Assembly: GCA_036677685.1 (NCBI GenBank)
Contig: JAVBWA010000011.1
Location: 1 to 64,000 of the forward strand
DNA length: 64,000 nt
Direction of reading: 5' to 3'
From: JAQUBU01 sp036677685
GTDB lineage: Bacteria; Bacillota; Syntrophomonadia; Syntrophomonadales; Syntrophomonadaceae
Each line of letters starts with the position of its first letter. The stretch's first letter is position 1. Under the pieces are notes generated by a model, which was not told the DNA's origin, ran no database searches, and saw only the letters and a list, made by a program, of their open reading frames with translations. Positions 17,777 to 26,540 of this stretch are shown here, one piece after another. The translations under genes were made by a program, and so were the position numbers.

Positions 17777-20356
17777 CTACTTCTTATTATTAACTATTTC
17801 CTTCCAGCGATACAAGAGCGTATGCGCTTCACGAGGGCTTAGTTCATCAAGATCCAGTTTTTGAAGCTCCTGTACAAGCGGATTTTCTTCAGCAAAAAGC
17901 AAAGGCTGCACCAGATTGGGGCTGGCCTTGCTTTCCGGCTTCTTTTCCAGGTTCTCCAGAATCTCACGGGCTCTTAATATAACCTGCTCCGGCAGTCCGG
18001 CCAAATGGGCTACGTGGATTCCGTAGCTTTTATCGGCTTTGCCGGGCAAAACCTTCTTTAAGAATACTACGGTGTCACCGCTTTCCTTCACTGAAACCGA
18101 TAGATTAACCACCCCTGTATAATTGTCACTTAATGAGGTAAGTTCGTGGTAATGAGTGGCAAAAAGAGTTTTGGCCTTAATCCGGTCATGAATATACTCA
18201 CTGACCGCCTGGGCAATACTAAGCCCATCATAGGTGCTGGTTCCCCGTCCGATTTCATCCAGTATGACCAGGCTTTGCTCGCTGGCATTATTCAAAATAT
18301 TAGCCACTTCAAGCATTTCCACCATAAAAGTGCTCTGTCCGGAAGCCAGATCATCGGATGCTCCCACCCGGGTGAATATGCGGTCAACTACGCCTATGTT
18401 CGCCTGCTGTGCTGGAATATAGCATCCCATCTGGGCCATGATTACCAGCAAGGCGGTTTGCCGCATAAATGTACTCTTGCCGCCCATATTGGGTCCGGTT
18501 ATGATGGCAAAATTGGCCTTATCCCGGTCGATTTTCAGATCATTGGGGACAAAGCGAGATTCCTTGAGAAATTTTTCAACCACCGGATGGCGTCCGGATT
18601 TTATTTCTATATTTCCGCTGTTGTCAATCAAGGGACGGATATAGTCATTCTGGTAGGCGGTCTCGGCCAGTGAATATAATACATCCAGGGCGGCTACTTG
18701 CCCGGCGGTTTTCTGAATGCGCTCCAGATAAGCGCATAGCTGTTCCCGAATGTTGACAAATTCTTCATATTCCAGGGCAAATAGTTTTTCGCGGGCGCCC
18801 AGGATTTTTTCTTCGTATTCTTTTAGTTCCTGACAAATAAAGCGCTCAGTATTGACCAGAGTTTGTTTGCGGTGGTAATCAGCCGGAGCCATATGTATAT
18901 TGGATTTGCTGATTTCGATATAATAGCCGAACACCTTGTTGAAGCCGACTTTAAGATATTTTATTCCGGTGCGCTGTTTCTCCCGGTTTTCAAAATCCAA
19001 CAGCCATTCACTGCCCTGCTGTGACAGTTGCCGCAATTCATCGATTTCTTCCCGGTAGCCCTTTTTTATAATATTACCTTCCTTGATCGCCAAAGGTGCT
19101 TCGTCGTTGATAGACTGCTCGATTACAGCAAAAACATCGGCCAAACTGTCCAGCGAAGCGATTTCAATTAAAATATCGCTTCTGCAGTTCTGCAAGAGCG
19201 ACTTCAAGCTTTCCAGCACTTCAATCGAATATTTCAAAGCCAGCAGATCACGGGGGCTGGCGGCGGCACTGCCAATACGCCCGGCTAACCTTGGCAAATC
19301 ATAAATGGCGGATAATTTTGAATTTAAATCACAGCGCAGGGAAAGCTGGTCCTTTAACTCCCCTACTGCATCCAAACGTTGATTTATAGCTTCTATATCC
19401 TTTAGCGGCTGTTCAATCCAATTGCGCAGTGCTCTGCGGCCCATCGCCGTACAGCAGGAATCCAGGATGCCCAGCAGGCTTCCTTCCTTTTTCCCTTCGC
19501 GCAGGGAAGCCGTCAATTCCAGGTTGCGCTGGGTTGAATAATCCAATTCCAAATAACTATACCGATTATATGTACGTATGGTTTTCAACTGTTTAAGGCT
19601 GCTTTTTTGAGTCTCGTCCAGGAAATTGATGATGCCGGCTGCCGCCTTTATTGCTGATGTATGCTCTCTCAAGCCATAAGCATCAAGCGATAGAACAGCA
19701 AACTGGCCCATAAGAATATTTCGTGCTTTATCCAGGGTAAGTGTTGAATCGGGCATCGTATTAAAAGATATTTTTTGGCTTACAAGTAATGTGTCCTGCC
19801 ATTTGAGCGGCAGTTCACTCCATTCGGCCAATAGAATTTCCGAAGGTGTTATTCTCTGAATTTCGCTTTCCAGTTGAATTAGAGCATCACTGCCGTAAAA
19901 TTCGCTGAGCATAAATTCACCGGTTGAAATATCGGTAAAAGCCAGGCCATATCGTTCCTGTTCTTCACAAACGGCTGCCAGGTAATTGTTTCGGCTGTCA
20001 TCAAGCATTTTTTCATCAATTACCGTGCCCGGTGTAATAATTTTTATTACTTCCCGCCGCACCAAGCCCTGGGCTTCACTCGGGTCCTCAACTTGTTCAC
20101 AAATCGCTATCCTATAACCCCGGTTAATTAATTTGGCTATGTAATTACTGGCTGAATGATAAGGAATACCGCACATGGGAATTTTGGTCTGGCCGCCATC
20201 GCGAGCCGTTAGGACGATCTCCAGTTCTTTGGAAGCAAGCTGGGCGTCTTCGAAAAACATTTCATAAAAGTCACCCAGTCGAAAGAACAGAATATCATTC
20301 TGGTGCTGGCTTTTTATCTCAAGGTACTGTTCGATCATGGGGGTATACTTAGTCAA
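17777..20356 (-). CDS. mutS: DNA mismatch repair protein MutS
   Basis: An 859-residue MutS. The mismatch-binding domain has the intercalating phenylalanine motif in GDFYEMFFEDA (about residue 30). The ATPase has Walker A TGPNMGGKST (about 618), Walker B DEIGRGTSTYDG (about 698) and the late THYHELT. The length is normal. Start is TTG 20356 behind GGAGGTAG. It lies between the YmcA-like gene and hyuA-like gene in the same direction; mutL follows two genes later. Confidence 0.97.
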   Translation of the reverse strand: MTKYTPMIEQYLEIKSQHQNDILFFRLGDFYEMFFEDAQLASKELEIVLTARDGGQTKIPMCGIPYHSASNYIAKLINRGYRIAICEQVEDPSEAQGLVRREVIKIITPGTVIDEKMLDDSRNNYLAAVCEEQERYGLAFTDISTGEFMLSEFYGSDALIQLESEIQRITPSEILLAEWSELPLKWQDTLLVSQKISFNTMPDSTLTLDKARNILMGQFAVLSLDAYGLREHTSAIKAAAGIINFLDETQKSSLKQLKTIRTYNRYSYLELDYSTQRNLELTASLREGKKEGSLLGILDSCCTAMGRRALRNWIEQPLKDIEAINQRLDAVGELKDQLSLRCDLNSKLSAIYDLPRLAGRIGSAAASPRDLLALKYSIEVLESLKSLLQNCRSDILIEIASLDSLADVFAVIEQSINDEAPLAIKEGNIIKKGYREEIDELRQLSQQGSEWLLDFENREKQRTGIKYLKVGFNKVFGYYIEISKSNIHMAPADYHRKQTLVNTERFICQELKEYEEKILGAREKLFALEYEEFVNIREQLCAYLERIQKTAGQVAALDVLYSLAETAYQNDYIRPLIDNSGNIEIKSGRHPVVEKFLKESRFVPNDLKIDRDKANFAIITGPNMGGKSTFMRQTALLVIMAQMGCYIPAQQANIGVVDRIFTRVGASDDLASGQSTFMVEMLEVANILNNASEQSLVILDEIGRGTSTYDGLSIAQAVSEYIHDRIKAKTLFATHYHELTSLSDNYTGVVNLSVSVKESGDTVVFLKKVLPGKADKSYGIHVAHLAGLPEQVILRAREILENLEKKPESKASPNLVQPLLFAEENPLVQELQKLDLDELSPREAHTLLYRWKEIVNNKK

Positions 20357-20380
20357 ACAATTGCTACCTCCTAATAAGAA

Positions 20381-20402
20381 AGACTTAGATAAACCAAGTC
20401 TT
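20381..20402. other. Short inverted repeat upstream of mutS
   Basis: AAGACTT and AAGTCTT, 9-10 bases apart, flank the region just upstream of the mutS ribosome site. It could be an operator or a small leader hairpin; there is no U-tract, so I do not call it a terminator. Confidence 0.35.
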
Positions 20403-20419
20403 TAATTGCAATATTGGGT

Positions 20420-20505
20420 TATATAACGAGGTGAAAATATATTCCGATCCCCCACCTCGTTGCAGCGGTGTGCTGAAATTGCTCCGCATTTTCTTCCTTG
20501 CTTAA
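20420..20505 (+). repeat. Structured interspersed repeat, copy B (short, with compensatory stem change)
   Basis: Outer arms AACGAGGTG (20425-20433) and CACCTCGTT (20453-20461) pair perfectly, followed by GCAGCGGTGTG and an imperfect hairpin AAATTGC-TCC-GCATTTT. Other copies have C and G where this one has T and A, a compensatory change. The interior is only about 20 bases. It lies between mutS and the YmcA-like gene, ending just before the latter's stop. Confidence 0.75.
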
Positions 20506-20511
20506 ACTGTT

Positions 20512-20892
20512 TTAAGCACCGCAGCTGCCGCCGCAGGAAGTACAGTCAGATGAACAACCGCCGCTTAGAGCCTGGTTCATTGCAAAATAAATAGCCTGCA
20601 TCAGGCTGTCGAATTTTTCCTGAGTGCTGATTAACTCCATTACCGTATCATTGCTGTTAAGCTGCTGCTGCAATATGTTTAAGTGGTCCTCCTCAATTTT
20701 GCTGAGCTGCATTCCGTCTCTAAGCTTATTATCACTTTTGGTTTTGGCATCCTGGTAGTTCATGATAAGCTCATAGGCTTTTTGGTCGAGGGTGACTTTT
20801 TCCTGGGCCGTTTTCAACTGCGCGATTTCGTCAGAATCTGCAATCGCATTACCCAGTTCGAAAGCCATTTTTATAATCTCATCAGTAGTCAA
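20512..20892 (-). CDS. YlbF/YmcA (Ric) family protein
   Basis: A 126-residue helical protein of the YlbF/YmcA family. In Bacillus, YmcA, YlbF and YaaT form a complex that directs RNase Y processing and supports competence, sporulation and biofilm development, and binds iron-sulfur clusters. The C-terminus here is cysteine-rich (SSDCTSCGGSCGA), fitting cluster binding. Location directly after miaB matches the miaB-ymcA order in Bacillus, so ricA/ymcA is the likeliest orthologue; I leave the symbol open. TTG start with AGGAGG eight bases upstream. Repeat copy B lies just after its stop. Confidence 0.82.
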   Translation of the reverse strand: MTTDEIIKMAFELGNAIADSDEIAQLKTAQEKVTLDQKAYELIMNYQDAKTKSDNKLRDGMQLSKIEEDHLNILQQQLNSNDTVMELISTQEKFDSLMQAIYFAMNQALSGGCSSDCTSCGGSCGA

Positions 20893-20929
20893 ATTATTTT
20901 CCTCCTGTTTTTAAATTTTGTCAGAATCT

Positions 20930-22261
20930 TCAAATTACTTCACCGAATAAAGAAAAGGTTCCGGCTTTAGTTATTTTAACATTTATTATTTTTCCTATTA
21001 AGTCCTTTTGCCCAGAAAAATTTATAATGCGATTGGTCCGGGTTCGAGAACTCAGTTTTTCAGGATCGGTCTTGCTGACACCCTCCACCAACACTTCTTC
21101 GATACGACCTTCCAGGGTGCAATTAATTTCAGTGGCTATTTGATATTGGATTTTGTTCAGGCGGGCCAATCGCTGCCTTTTCTCATCAATGCTTAACTGG
21201 TCTTCCATCAGAGCGGCCCGAGTGCCGCTGCGAGCTGAATACATAAAGGTGAAAGCCGCATCAAAGTGTATCCTTTCGACCATATCCAGGGTATCCATAT
21301 ATTCTGCTTCAGTCTCACCCGGAAAGCCCACAATTAAATCGCTGGATATGGCAACTCCAGGGATATATTCTCTTATTCTATCCACAAGTTCCAGATAGTG
21401 TTCGCGGGTGTACCCCCGGTTCATTCGTTCCAGTATCCGGTTGCTGCCTGACTGCAATGGAACATGAATGTGTTCGCAGAGCTTCCCTCCTTCAGCCAGT
21501 ACATATAAAAGCTTGTTGGAAACATCTTTGGGATGAGATGTCATGAACCGAACCCGCTCTATACCTTCAAGGTTATTGACCATCATCAACAAATCCGCAA
21601 AATCAACTTTTTCATCCAGCCCTCTGCCGTAGGAATTGACATTCTGCCCCAGCAGGGTTACCTCACGGTAGCCTGCGGCAGCCAGTTCTTTGATTTCTCT
21701 GATTATATCTTTGGGTAACCGGCTTCGTTCACGCCCTCTCGTAAAGGGAACAATACAATAGCTGCAGAAATTGTTGCAGCCATACATGATATTTACAAAA
21801 GCACTGAATCCAGGCTTGCGCAATGAAGGAAGCGGCTCAATAATAGTTCCTTCCTGCTCCCAAACCTGGAAAACCGGTTTTTGACTGGCTTTGCTCATAT
21901 CTATGAGTTCGGGAAGTTCATGTACATTATGAGTGCCAAAGACCACATCGACCCCCATTTTTTTCAGACGCTGCCGAACCTCGGGAAGCTGGGCCATACA
22001 TCCCCCAAAGGCAATGACCATTCCGGGTCTGGATTTTCTCCTTAGAGCCATAATTTCCCCGAGTTTCCCGTAAACTTTATTTTCAGCCGAGTGGCGAACA
22101 CTGCAGGTATTAAAAACTATAAGGTCAGCCTCTTCCATTCCGGCATTTTCATAACCGGCGTTTTCCAGGAGCCCGGCTATGGTTTCTGAATCCCGGACAT
22201 TCATCTGACAGCCGTAAGTCAAAATGTGATATTTGGGTGCTCCATTTTGCTCTGTATTCAA
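20930..22261 (-). CDS. miaB: tRNA-2-methylthio-N6-dimethylallyladenosine synthase MiaB
   Basis: A 443-residue radical-SAM methylthiotransferase that converts i6A37 to ms2i6A37 in tRNA. The N-terminal UPF0004 domain has three cluster cysteines (YGCQMN, FNTCSVR, GGCMAQ). The radical-SAM site is CNNFCSYC (about residues 159-166). A C-terminal TRAM domain is present. TTG 22261 starts the protein behind AGGAGG. It heads the cluster that contains miaA further on, so the two consecutive A37 modifications are encoded together. Confidence 0.97.
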   Translation of the reverse strand: MNTEQNGAPKYHILTYGCQMNVRDSETIAGLLENAGYENAGMEEADLIVFNTCSVRHSAENKVYGKLGEIMALRRKSRPGMVIAFGGCMAQLPEVRQRLKKMGVDVVFGTHNVHELPELIDMSKASQKPVFQVWEQEGTIIEPLPSLRKPGFSAFVNIMYGCNNFCSYCIVPFTRGRERSRLPKDIIREIKELAAAGYREVTLLGQNVNSYGRGLDEKVDFADLLMMVNNLEGIERVRFMTSHPKDVSNKLLYVLAEGGKLCEHIHVPLQSGSNRILERMNRGYTREHYLELVDRIREYIPGVAISSDLIVGFPGETEAEYMDTLDMVERIHFDAAFTFMYSARSGTRAALMEDQLSIDEKRQRLARLNKIQYQIATEINCTLEGRIEEVLVEGVSKTDPEKLSSRTRTNRIINFSGQKDLIGKIINVKITKAGTFSLFGEVI

Positions 22262-22348
22262 TACTTTAAGCCTCCTCAGTAAATTATTATACCTCTTTTA
22301 AAGCAAAAATCTAAACTACGAGGCAAAACTACTTTATTACACAAAAAA

Positions 22349-22366
22349 GGGAAGCTTGCGCTTCCC
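22349..22366. terminator. Hairpin between DUF3795 gene and miaB
   Basis: GGGAAGC-TTGC-GCTTCCC is a perfect 7-bp stem. On the minus strand it is followed by TTTTTTGTGT, so it can end leftward transcription arriving from the DUF3795 gene ahead of miaB. Confidence 0.6.
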
Positions 22367-22405
22367 TCAGACCGGGCAAAATAATCGAATCTCTGTGTTA
22401 TTGCA

Positions 22406-22505
22406 AAAAGCCCGTAAAATCAAGGTACTCTGTACGGGGACGTGATCTTACTGCAAAGCAGAAGGTCCGTCGCCACACCTTAGAGCGTCACAATCACGGG
22501 CTTCT
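22406..22505. other. Palindromic intergenic region of unknown nature
   Basis: Outer arms AAGCCCGT (near 22408) and ACGGGCTT (near 22497) are inverted. Inside are CTGC-AAA-GCAG, nested GGAC/GTCC and GTACGGGGACG, similar to the repeats at 9567-9701. No reading frame is supported. It may be a non-autonomous element or structured RNA. Confidence 0.4.
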
Positions 22506-22557
22506 TGAAAGCCTTGCGCTTCACTTCTTTGCTTCGGTCTAACACTTATTTCCTGTA

Positions 22558-22845
22558 TTATTTTGGTTTCCGCAAAACCGCCACCCGGTCCTTTATTGAT
22601 TGCAAATGATCCTCGTCACACATCGAAGGATCTTTTAAGTCGTACCACTTACGGCAAGGCAGTTCTTCACATTGGCCACAGTTTGGATATTTTCTTTCCA
22701 AACTGCATTTATATAAAGGGCATATTTTATCTTCCTCCTCAAGATGAACCACCCAAAAAGGTTTTCCCTCCAATTTTACGCAGCCCTGGCATTCCTTTTC
22801 ATATGAAGGACAGTCCGAACAAAGCAGGCCACATACTGTCATCAT
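22558..22845 (-). CDS. DUF3795 cysteine-rich protein
   Basis: A 95-residue protein with the DUF3795 pattern: CGLLCSDCPSY at the N-terminus, CQGC, CPLYKC, then CGQCEELPC and a closing KDP segment. Eleven or so cysteines suggest zinc or iron-sulfur binding, but the function of the family is unknown. CAGGGGGTG precedes the start; either of two consecutive ATG codons may be used. Confidence 0.82.
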   Translation of the reverse strand: MMTVCGLLCSDCPSYEKECQGCVKLEGKPFWVVHLEEEDKICPLYKCSLERKYPNCGQCEELPCRKWYDLKDPSMCDEDHLQSIKDRVAVLRKPK

Positions 22846-22907
22846 AATACAACACCCCCTGATTTTGTTTTTGCCTTATTCTCCAATAAGAAGCCAAAAT
22901 GTCAGTT

Positions 22908-23828
22908 TTATTGATAAAGGGCCAAAATCTTTTGGGCCATTAGTTTTATGCTGTTCCTGACTTCTTCTGGAGATAAAACCTCGACTTTATCTCCAAAACT
23001 TAATAAAAACCCCAATAGCCAATCACTGCCCTGGCCGGGGAACGAGACTTTTATCCGGCCATCATCCAATGTTTCATAGTTTTCCGCATCAAATATATCA
23101 CGGACTGCATATTTCAGCAGCGAATCAAAGACTGCTACCACCGGTTCGAGATGGGCATACTGGGCCTCGTCATCCCAGTTTATTTCATCCAGGGAAAAAT
23201 CCCGCGCCTTAAAAAACTCATCACATAAGGACAATTCATAAATCCTTTTCAATTTAAAGAGGCGGAAATCCTGGCGGAGCAAACAAAAAGCATATAGATA
23301 CCAGTTGGATTGTTTAAAGACAATTACCTGGGGTTCAACCCGGCGCCGGGTTATATTTTGACCGGTGATATAGAGAAACTCTATAATTTGCTGATTGCGT
23401 ACGGCCTTTTTTATTTCCTCAATAATTGTTCCTAATTGGTCATACTTGTTCCATGGTGATAAATCTATTAACAGTTCCGGTCCGGAAGACAGCTTGCCGG
23501 ACTCGGCGCTGAGACCGGAAAATTTATCTATCAACAAACGGGTTCGAACATCCGGACTGATGCTGTTGATTCCCTTTAAGCCGGTTATAACGCTAAGAAT
23601 CTCCTCGCGGGAAAGGACGCTTTTATCCAGTTTAAAACCATCCATTATCGCAATCCCGCCGCCTCCCCCCGGATAGGTTACAATGGGAATGCCGGCCTGC
23701 CCAATAGCTTCAATATCACGGTAAATAGTTCTTAATGAAACTTCAAATTTATCCGCCAATTCCTGTGCTTTTACCTTTTGATGGTTTAAGAGATATATTA
23801 TTATAGAAAGCAATCGATCAATCTTCAA
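22908..23828 (-). CDS. WYL-domain transcriptional regulator (YafY type)
   Basis: A DNA-binding regulator of about 306 residues: N-terminal HTH_11 winged helix (IDRLLSIIIYLLNHQKV, ELADKFEVSLRTIYRDIEAI), a glycine-rich linker (YPGGGGGIAI), then a WYL domain (about 140-220) and C-terminal extension. WYL domains sense ligands, often nucleic-acid or nucleotide related. The frame is open to a GTG at 23849, but that codon lies in a repeat element; TTG 23828 behind GGTGAG gives the standard start MKIDRLL. Repeat copy C has invaded the region directly upstream, so its promoter context is altered. Target genes unknown. Confidence 0.82.
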   Translation of the reverse strand: MKIDRLLSIIIYLLNHQKVKAQELADKFEVSLRTIYRDIEAIGQAGIPIVTYPGGGGGIAIMDGFKLDKSVLSREEILSVITGLKGINSISPDVRTRLLIDKFSGLSAESGKLSSGPELLIDLSPWNKYDQLGTIIEEIKKAVRNQQIIEFLYITGQNITRRRVEPQVIVFKQSNWYLYAFCLLRQDFRLFKLKRIYELSLCDEFFKARDFSLDEINWDDEAQYAHLEPVVAVFDSLLKYAVRDIFDAENYETLDDGRIKVSFPGQGSDWLLGFLLSFGDKVEVLSPEEVRNSIKLMAQKILALYQ

Positions 23829-23835
23829 AAAACTC

Positions 23836-23955
23836 ACCACTTTCAACACACCGCTGCAACGAGACGAAAAACATATTTATAATCATGCCATTCGCTCCAC
23901 TCAAGGCACAAAACGTAATGAAAAGATTTCTTTCAGCTTTTTGCCTCGTTTAAGC
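23836..23955 (-). repeat. Structured interspersed repeat, copy C (replaced interior)
   Basis: On the minus strand the left arm AACGAGGC (23950-23943) and right part GTCTCGTTGCAGCGGTGTGTTG match the family, but the roughly 75 bases between show no resemblance to the other copies. The final hairpin is lost where the WYL gene begins. It is in tandem with copy D, period 130 bases. Confidence 0.6.
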
Positions 23956-24085
23956 AACGGAAGGAACTGCGGAGCAGTTTCAACACACCGCTGCAACGAG
24001 ACGGGGGGATTAGAACCGGCCGCTTGTTTTGTTAATATGAACCCGACCATATTAAAAGCAGAGGACATCTTTGCCTCGTTATAAA
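23956..24085 (-). repeat. Structured interspersed repeat, copy D (full length)
   Basis: On the minus strand: TTATAACGAGGC (arm 24080-24073), GATGTCC, GGGTTCATATTAACA, AATCCCC, GTCTCGTTGCAGCGGTGTGTTG and the hairpin AACTGC-TCC-GCAGTT (23965-23979 or so). It leads directly through TTAAACGAGGC into copy C. Confidence 0.75.
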
Positions 24086-24145
24086 GCATTTTTTAGCAAT
24101 CCGGACCGGCTCCCCATCTCCCAGGCATTGAGTCTTGAAATAACC

Positions 24146-24604
24146 CTACTTGACCGGAAATACAACTTTGGTCAACAACTCGGCTTCCGGTACATCCATC
24201 GGCGAGTTAAAATAAAACTCGTAGCAGATACCGACCGGTATATGTCCGTTGGCCTGCATCCATTCGGTCAGGGCATTGTAAAGAGGTTCCATCTGGGCAT
24301 AGGGCCCTTTGTACATCGCTGATACCTGCTTCCCCGCCGGAATTTCCCCCGGTTTGATTTCGTTTTTACCTGGCAGTACCCGGGCTACTGGAAAACCCAT
24401 TTCTACATCCAGATCTTCCATATCCATGTTGTAATAGGCAGCAAAAGCTGCATCCAATGGCTTCTCGCCTATTTCATTGAGGTAAGTAATAATGGAAGTG
24501 TACGCTTTGCCAAGTTCCTGCGGCAAGTTGCTTACAGAAGTTCTGGTTCTAACTGATAGAACCGGTTGAGGCCCCTGTTCACTTAGTTCAAATTTGTAAT
24601 CCAT
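24146..24604 (-). CDS. GyrI-like effector-binding domain protein
   Basis: A 152-residue stand-alone GyrI-like/AraC-effector-binding domain. Landmarks are the N-terminal beta strand PVLSVRTRTSV, the conserved FPVARVLPG, the VSAMYKGPYAQMEPLYNALTEWM helix and the ICYEFYFNSP end with its buried glutamate. Such proteins bind small hydrophobic or cationic molecules; some cap toxins or hydrolyse ligands. GGAGGTCAATTTGC precedes the ATG. It is upstream of the WYL regulator in the same direction but separated by the tandem repeats, so co-function is only possible. Confidence 0.83.
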   Translation of the reverse strand: MDYKFELSEQGPQPVLSVRTRTSVSNLPQELGKAYTSIITYLNEIGEKPLDAAFAAYYNMDMEDLDVEMGFPVARVLPGKNEIKPGEIPAGKQVSAMYKGPYAQMEPLYNALTEWMQANGHIPVGICYEFYFNSPMDVPEAELLTKVVFPVK

Positions 24605-24841
24605 GCAAATTGACCTCCTTTTTTACCTAATTCTAGCATGCTGAACCTGACATCAGTATGACATATTAAACAGCAGAAATAGCAAGTTATTTTTAAATTG
24701 TCATTTAAGGTCATATCTGAATTACAAAACTATCTTTTATATCGAATCTCAGGACAGATACTTGTTAAAATATCTGGTTTTATAGGAAATGATGTATTAA
24801 ACTTATTTCCAGGTTAGCAAAAAGCATGAGAGGGGTAAAAA

Positions 24842-25795
24842 ATGAAAAGGTTAGTTGTTGTTTTATTAACGGTTGTTTTTTCTTTAAGTATGCTGGGCTG
24901 CCAAAAGGAGCAAAAGGCTGCCAATACACCGGCACCGGCATCTCAAAAAACCATCACCATAGGCGTTATGCCTGATGTGGAATCCATACCATTCATCATT
25001 GCAGAGAAAAACGGGTACTTTGCCGCAGAAGGGGTTAAGGTAAAAATAGAGCATTTCAAGAGTGCCCAGGATAGAGACAGCGCTCTGCAAAGCGGGAAGC
25101 TGGATGGAGTAATAACTGATATTTTGGCCGTTGTTTTTAATAATGAGGGGGGCATTCAACTTAAAATATGCGCCAAGAACGATGGTAATGTTGAATTACT
25201 GGCCGGGAAAGACTCTCCCATTAATACGATTAAGGACCTCAAAGGTAAAAAGCTTGGTCTTTCAAGCAACACCATAATGGAATACACAGCAGATAGAATG
25301 CTGGAAGCCGGCGGATCTAAAACTGAAGAAATAGATAAGATAGCAATTCCCAAGCTGCCCACCCGTTTGGAAATGCTGGAGGGCGGCAAAATTGACGCCG
25401 CTATTCTTCCCGAACCGCTGGCGGGCCTGGCAGTTAAAAATGGTGCCAGAGTCCTTAGCAGTACCGATGAACTCCAAAACAAAGCTGGAGCCATAGCCTT
25501 TACTGCCAAAAGCATCAAGGAAAACCCGAATGAAGTTAAGGCAGTTTTCAAAGCCTACAACCAGGCCGTGGCTTACCTGGAGAAAGAACCGTCCGCCAGC
25601 TACATCGATTTCATTATTGAGTCCCAGAGTTTTCCTCCCACGATCAAAGATTCTCTGCAACTGCCACGGTATACTCCGGCGGAATTACCCAGTGAAAAAA
25701 TCTTTAATGATGTGGTGCAATGGCTGCAGGCCAAGCAGCTTATAAAAGGAAGCTATGAATATAAAGATTTGGTGGATCAAGAAATATTGAGGTAA
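24842..25795 (+). CDS. ABC importer substrate-binding lipoprotein (SsuA/TauA/NMT1 type)
   Basis: A 317-residue lipoprotein: signal peptide with lipobox LSMLGC (Cys about 19), then a threonine/alanine-rich linker and a periplasmic-binding fold of the SsuA/TauA/NMT1 group (TIGVMPDVESIPFIIAEKNG, then AAILPEPLAGLAVKNG). Family members bind sulfonates, thiamine precursors or nitrate-like ions; the ligand here cannot be told. GAGAGGGG precedes the ATG. First gene of a three-gene importer operon. Confidence 0.88.
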   Translation: MKRLVVVLLTVVFSLSMLGCQKEQKAANTPAPASQKTITIGVMPDVESIPFIIAEKNGYFAAEGVKVKIEHFKSAQDRDSALQSGKLDGVITDILAVVFNNEGGIQLKICAKNDGNVELLAGKDSPINTIKDLKGKKLGLSSNTIMEYTADRMLEAGGSKTEEIDKIAIPKLPTRLEMLEGGKIDAAILPEPLAGLAVKNGARVLSSTDELQNKAGAIAFTAKSIKENPNEVKAVFKAYNQAVAYLEKEPSASYIDFIIESQSFPPTIKDSLQLPRYTPAELPSEKIFNDVVQWLQAKQLIKGSYEYKDLVDQEILR

Positions 25796-25799
25796 ATCA

Positions 25800-26540
25800 G
25801 TGATAGCAATCAAAGATCTCAGTGTAAAATACTGGAGCCAGGATAAAGAAACCCTGGCTCTGGATAAACTCAGCATTAATATCTGCAAAGGGGATATTTA
25901 CACCTTTATCGGCCCTTCCGGCTGTGGTAAATCGACTTTGCTGCATGTTCTATCCGGAATTCTGAAAGACTACCGCGGAACTGTGAGCATCGAAGGACGG
26001 GCGATCGATCCCCGAACCCAGCGTATCGGGCTGATCCTGCAAAACTATGGATTGCTGCCCTGGAAAAATGTCTTTCAGAACGCCATGCTGGGGCGAAAGA
26101 TCAAAAACGGCTGCCAGGATACAGATGAGTACAGCAAATTTATTTTAAAACAGTTGGGAATCGATGCTTTGCTGGACCGGTATCCCCGGGAATTAAGCGG
26201 CGGACAACAGCAGCGTGTAGCTATTGCCCGTGCCTTTATTCTAAAACCGGATCTCCTGTTGATGGATGAACCCTTTTCTGCACTGGATGCAATTACCCGG
26301 GAGGAGTTGCAGGAATTATTCTTGAATATCTGGAAGCAGCACAGTGTTACAACTGTTTTTATTACCCATAGCATAGATGAAGCTCTTTACCTGGGAAGAA
26401 AAATTGTAGTATTATCCCCTTCACCGGGCAGAGTTTTGGAAATCGTGGAAAACCCGTGTTTTAATCTGGACAACCTGCGCTTTCGTGATGAATACTATGC
26501 CATGTCCATGAAATTGAGGAAAATAGTCAGTAAAGGATGA
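25800..26540 (+). CDS. ABC importer ATP-binding subunit (SsuB/TauB type)
   Basis: A 246-residue ATPase with Walker A GPSGCGKST (about residues 38-46), Q-loop LQNYGLLPW, signature LSGGQQQRVAIARA, Walker B LLLMDEPFSALD and H-loop ITHSIDEA. The pattern is closest to SsuB/TauB/ThiZ. GTG start four bases after the binding protein's stop, with GAGGT upstream. The stop overlaps the permease start by four bases (ATGA), indicating coupled translation. Confidence 0.9.
   Translation: MIAIKDLSVKYWSQDKETLALDKLSINICKGDIYTFIGPSGCGKSTLLHVLSGILKDYRGTVSIEGRAIDPRTQRIGLILQNYGLLPWKNVFQNAMLGRKIKNGCQDTDEYSKFILKQLGIDALLDRYPRELSGGQQQRVAIARAFILKPDLLLMDEPFSALDAITREELQELFLNIWKQHSVTTVFITHSIDEALYLGRKIVVLSPSPGRVLEIVENPCFNLDNLRFRDEYYAMSMKLRKIVSKG

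Noticed and set aside
23829..23849. Longer start of the WYL regulator at GTG 23849
   Set aside because: The codon lies within repeat copy C, and the extra residues are not part of the family N-terminus.
24605..24841. Thiamine riboswitch before the SsuABC-type importer
   Set aside because: No CUGAGA or ACCYUUUGAACCUGAU-like elements; the stretch is A/T-rich without clear stems.
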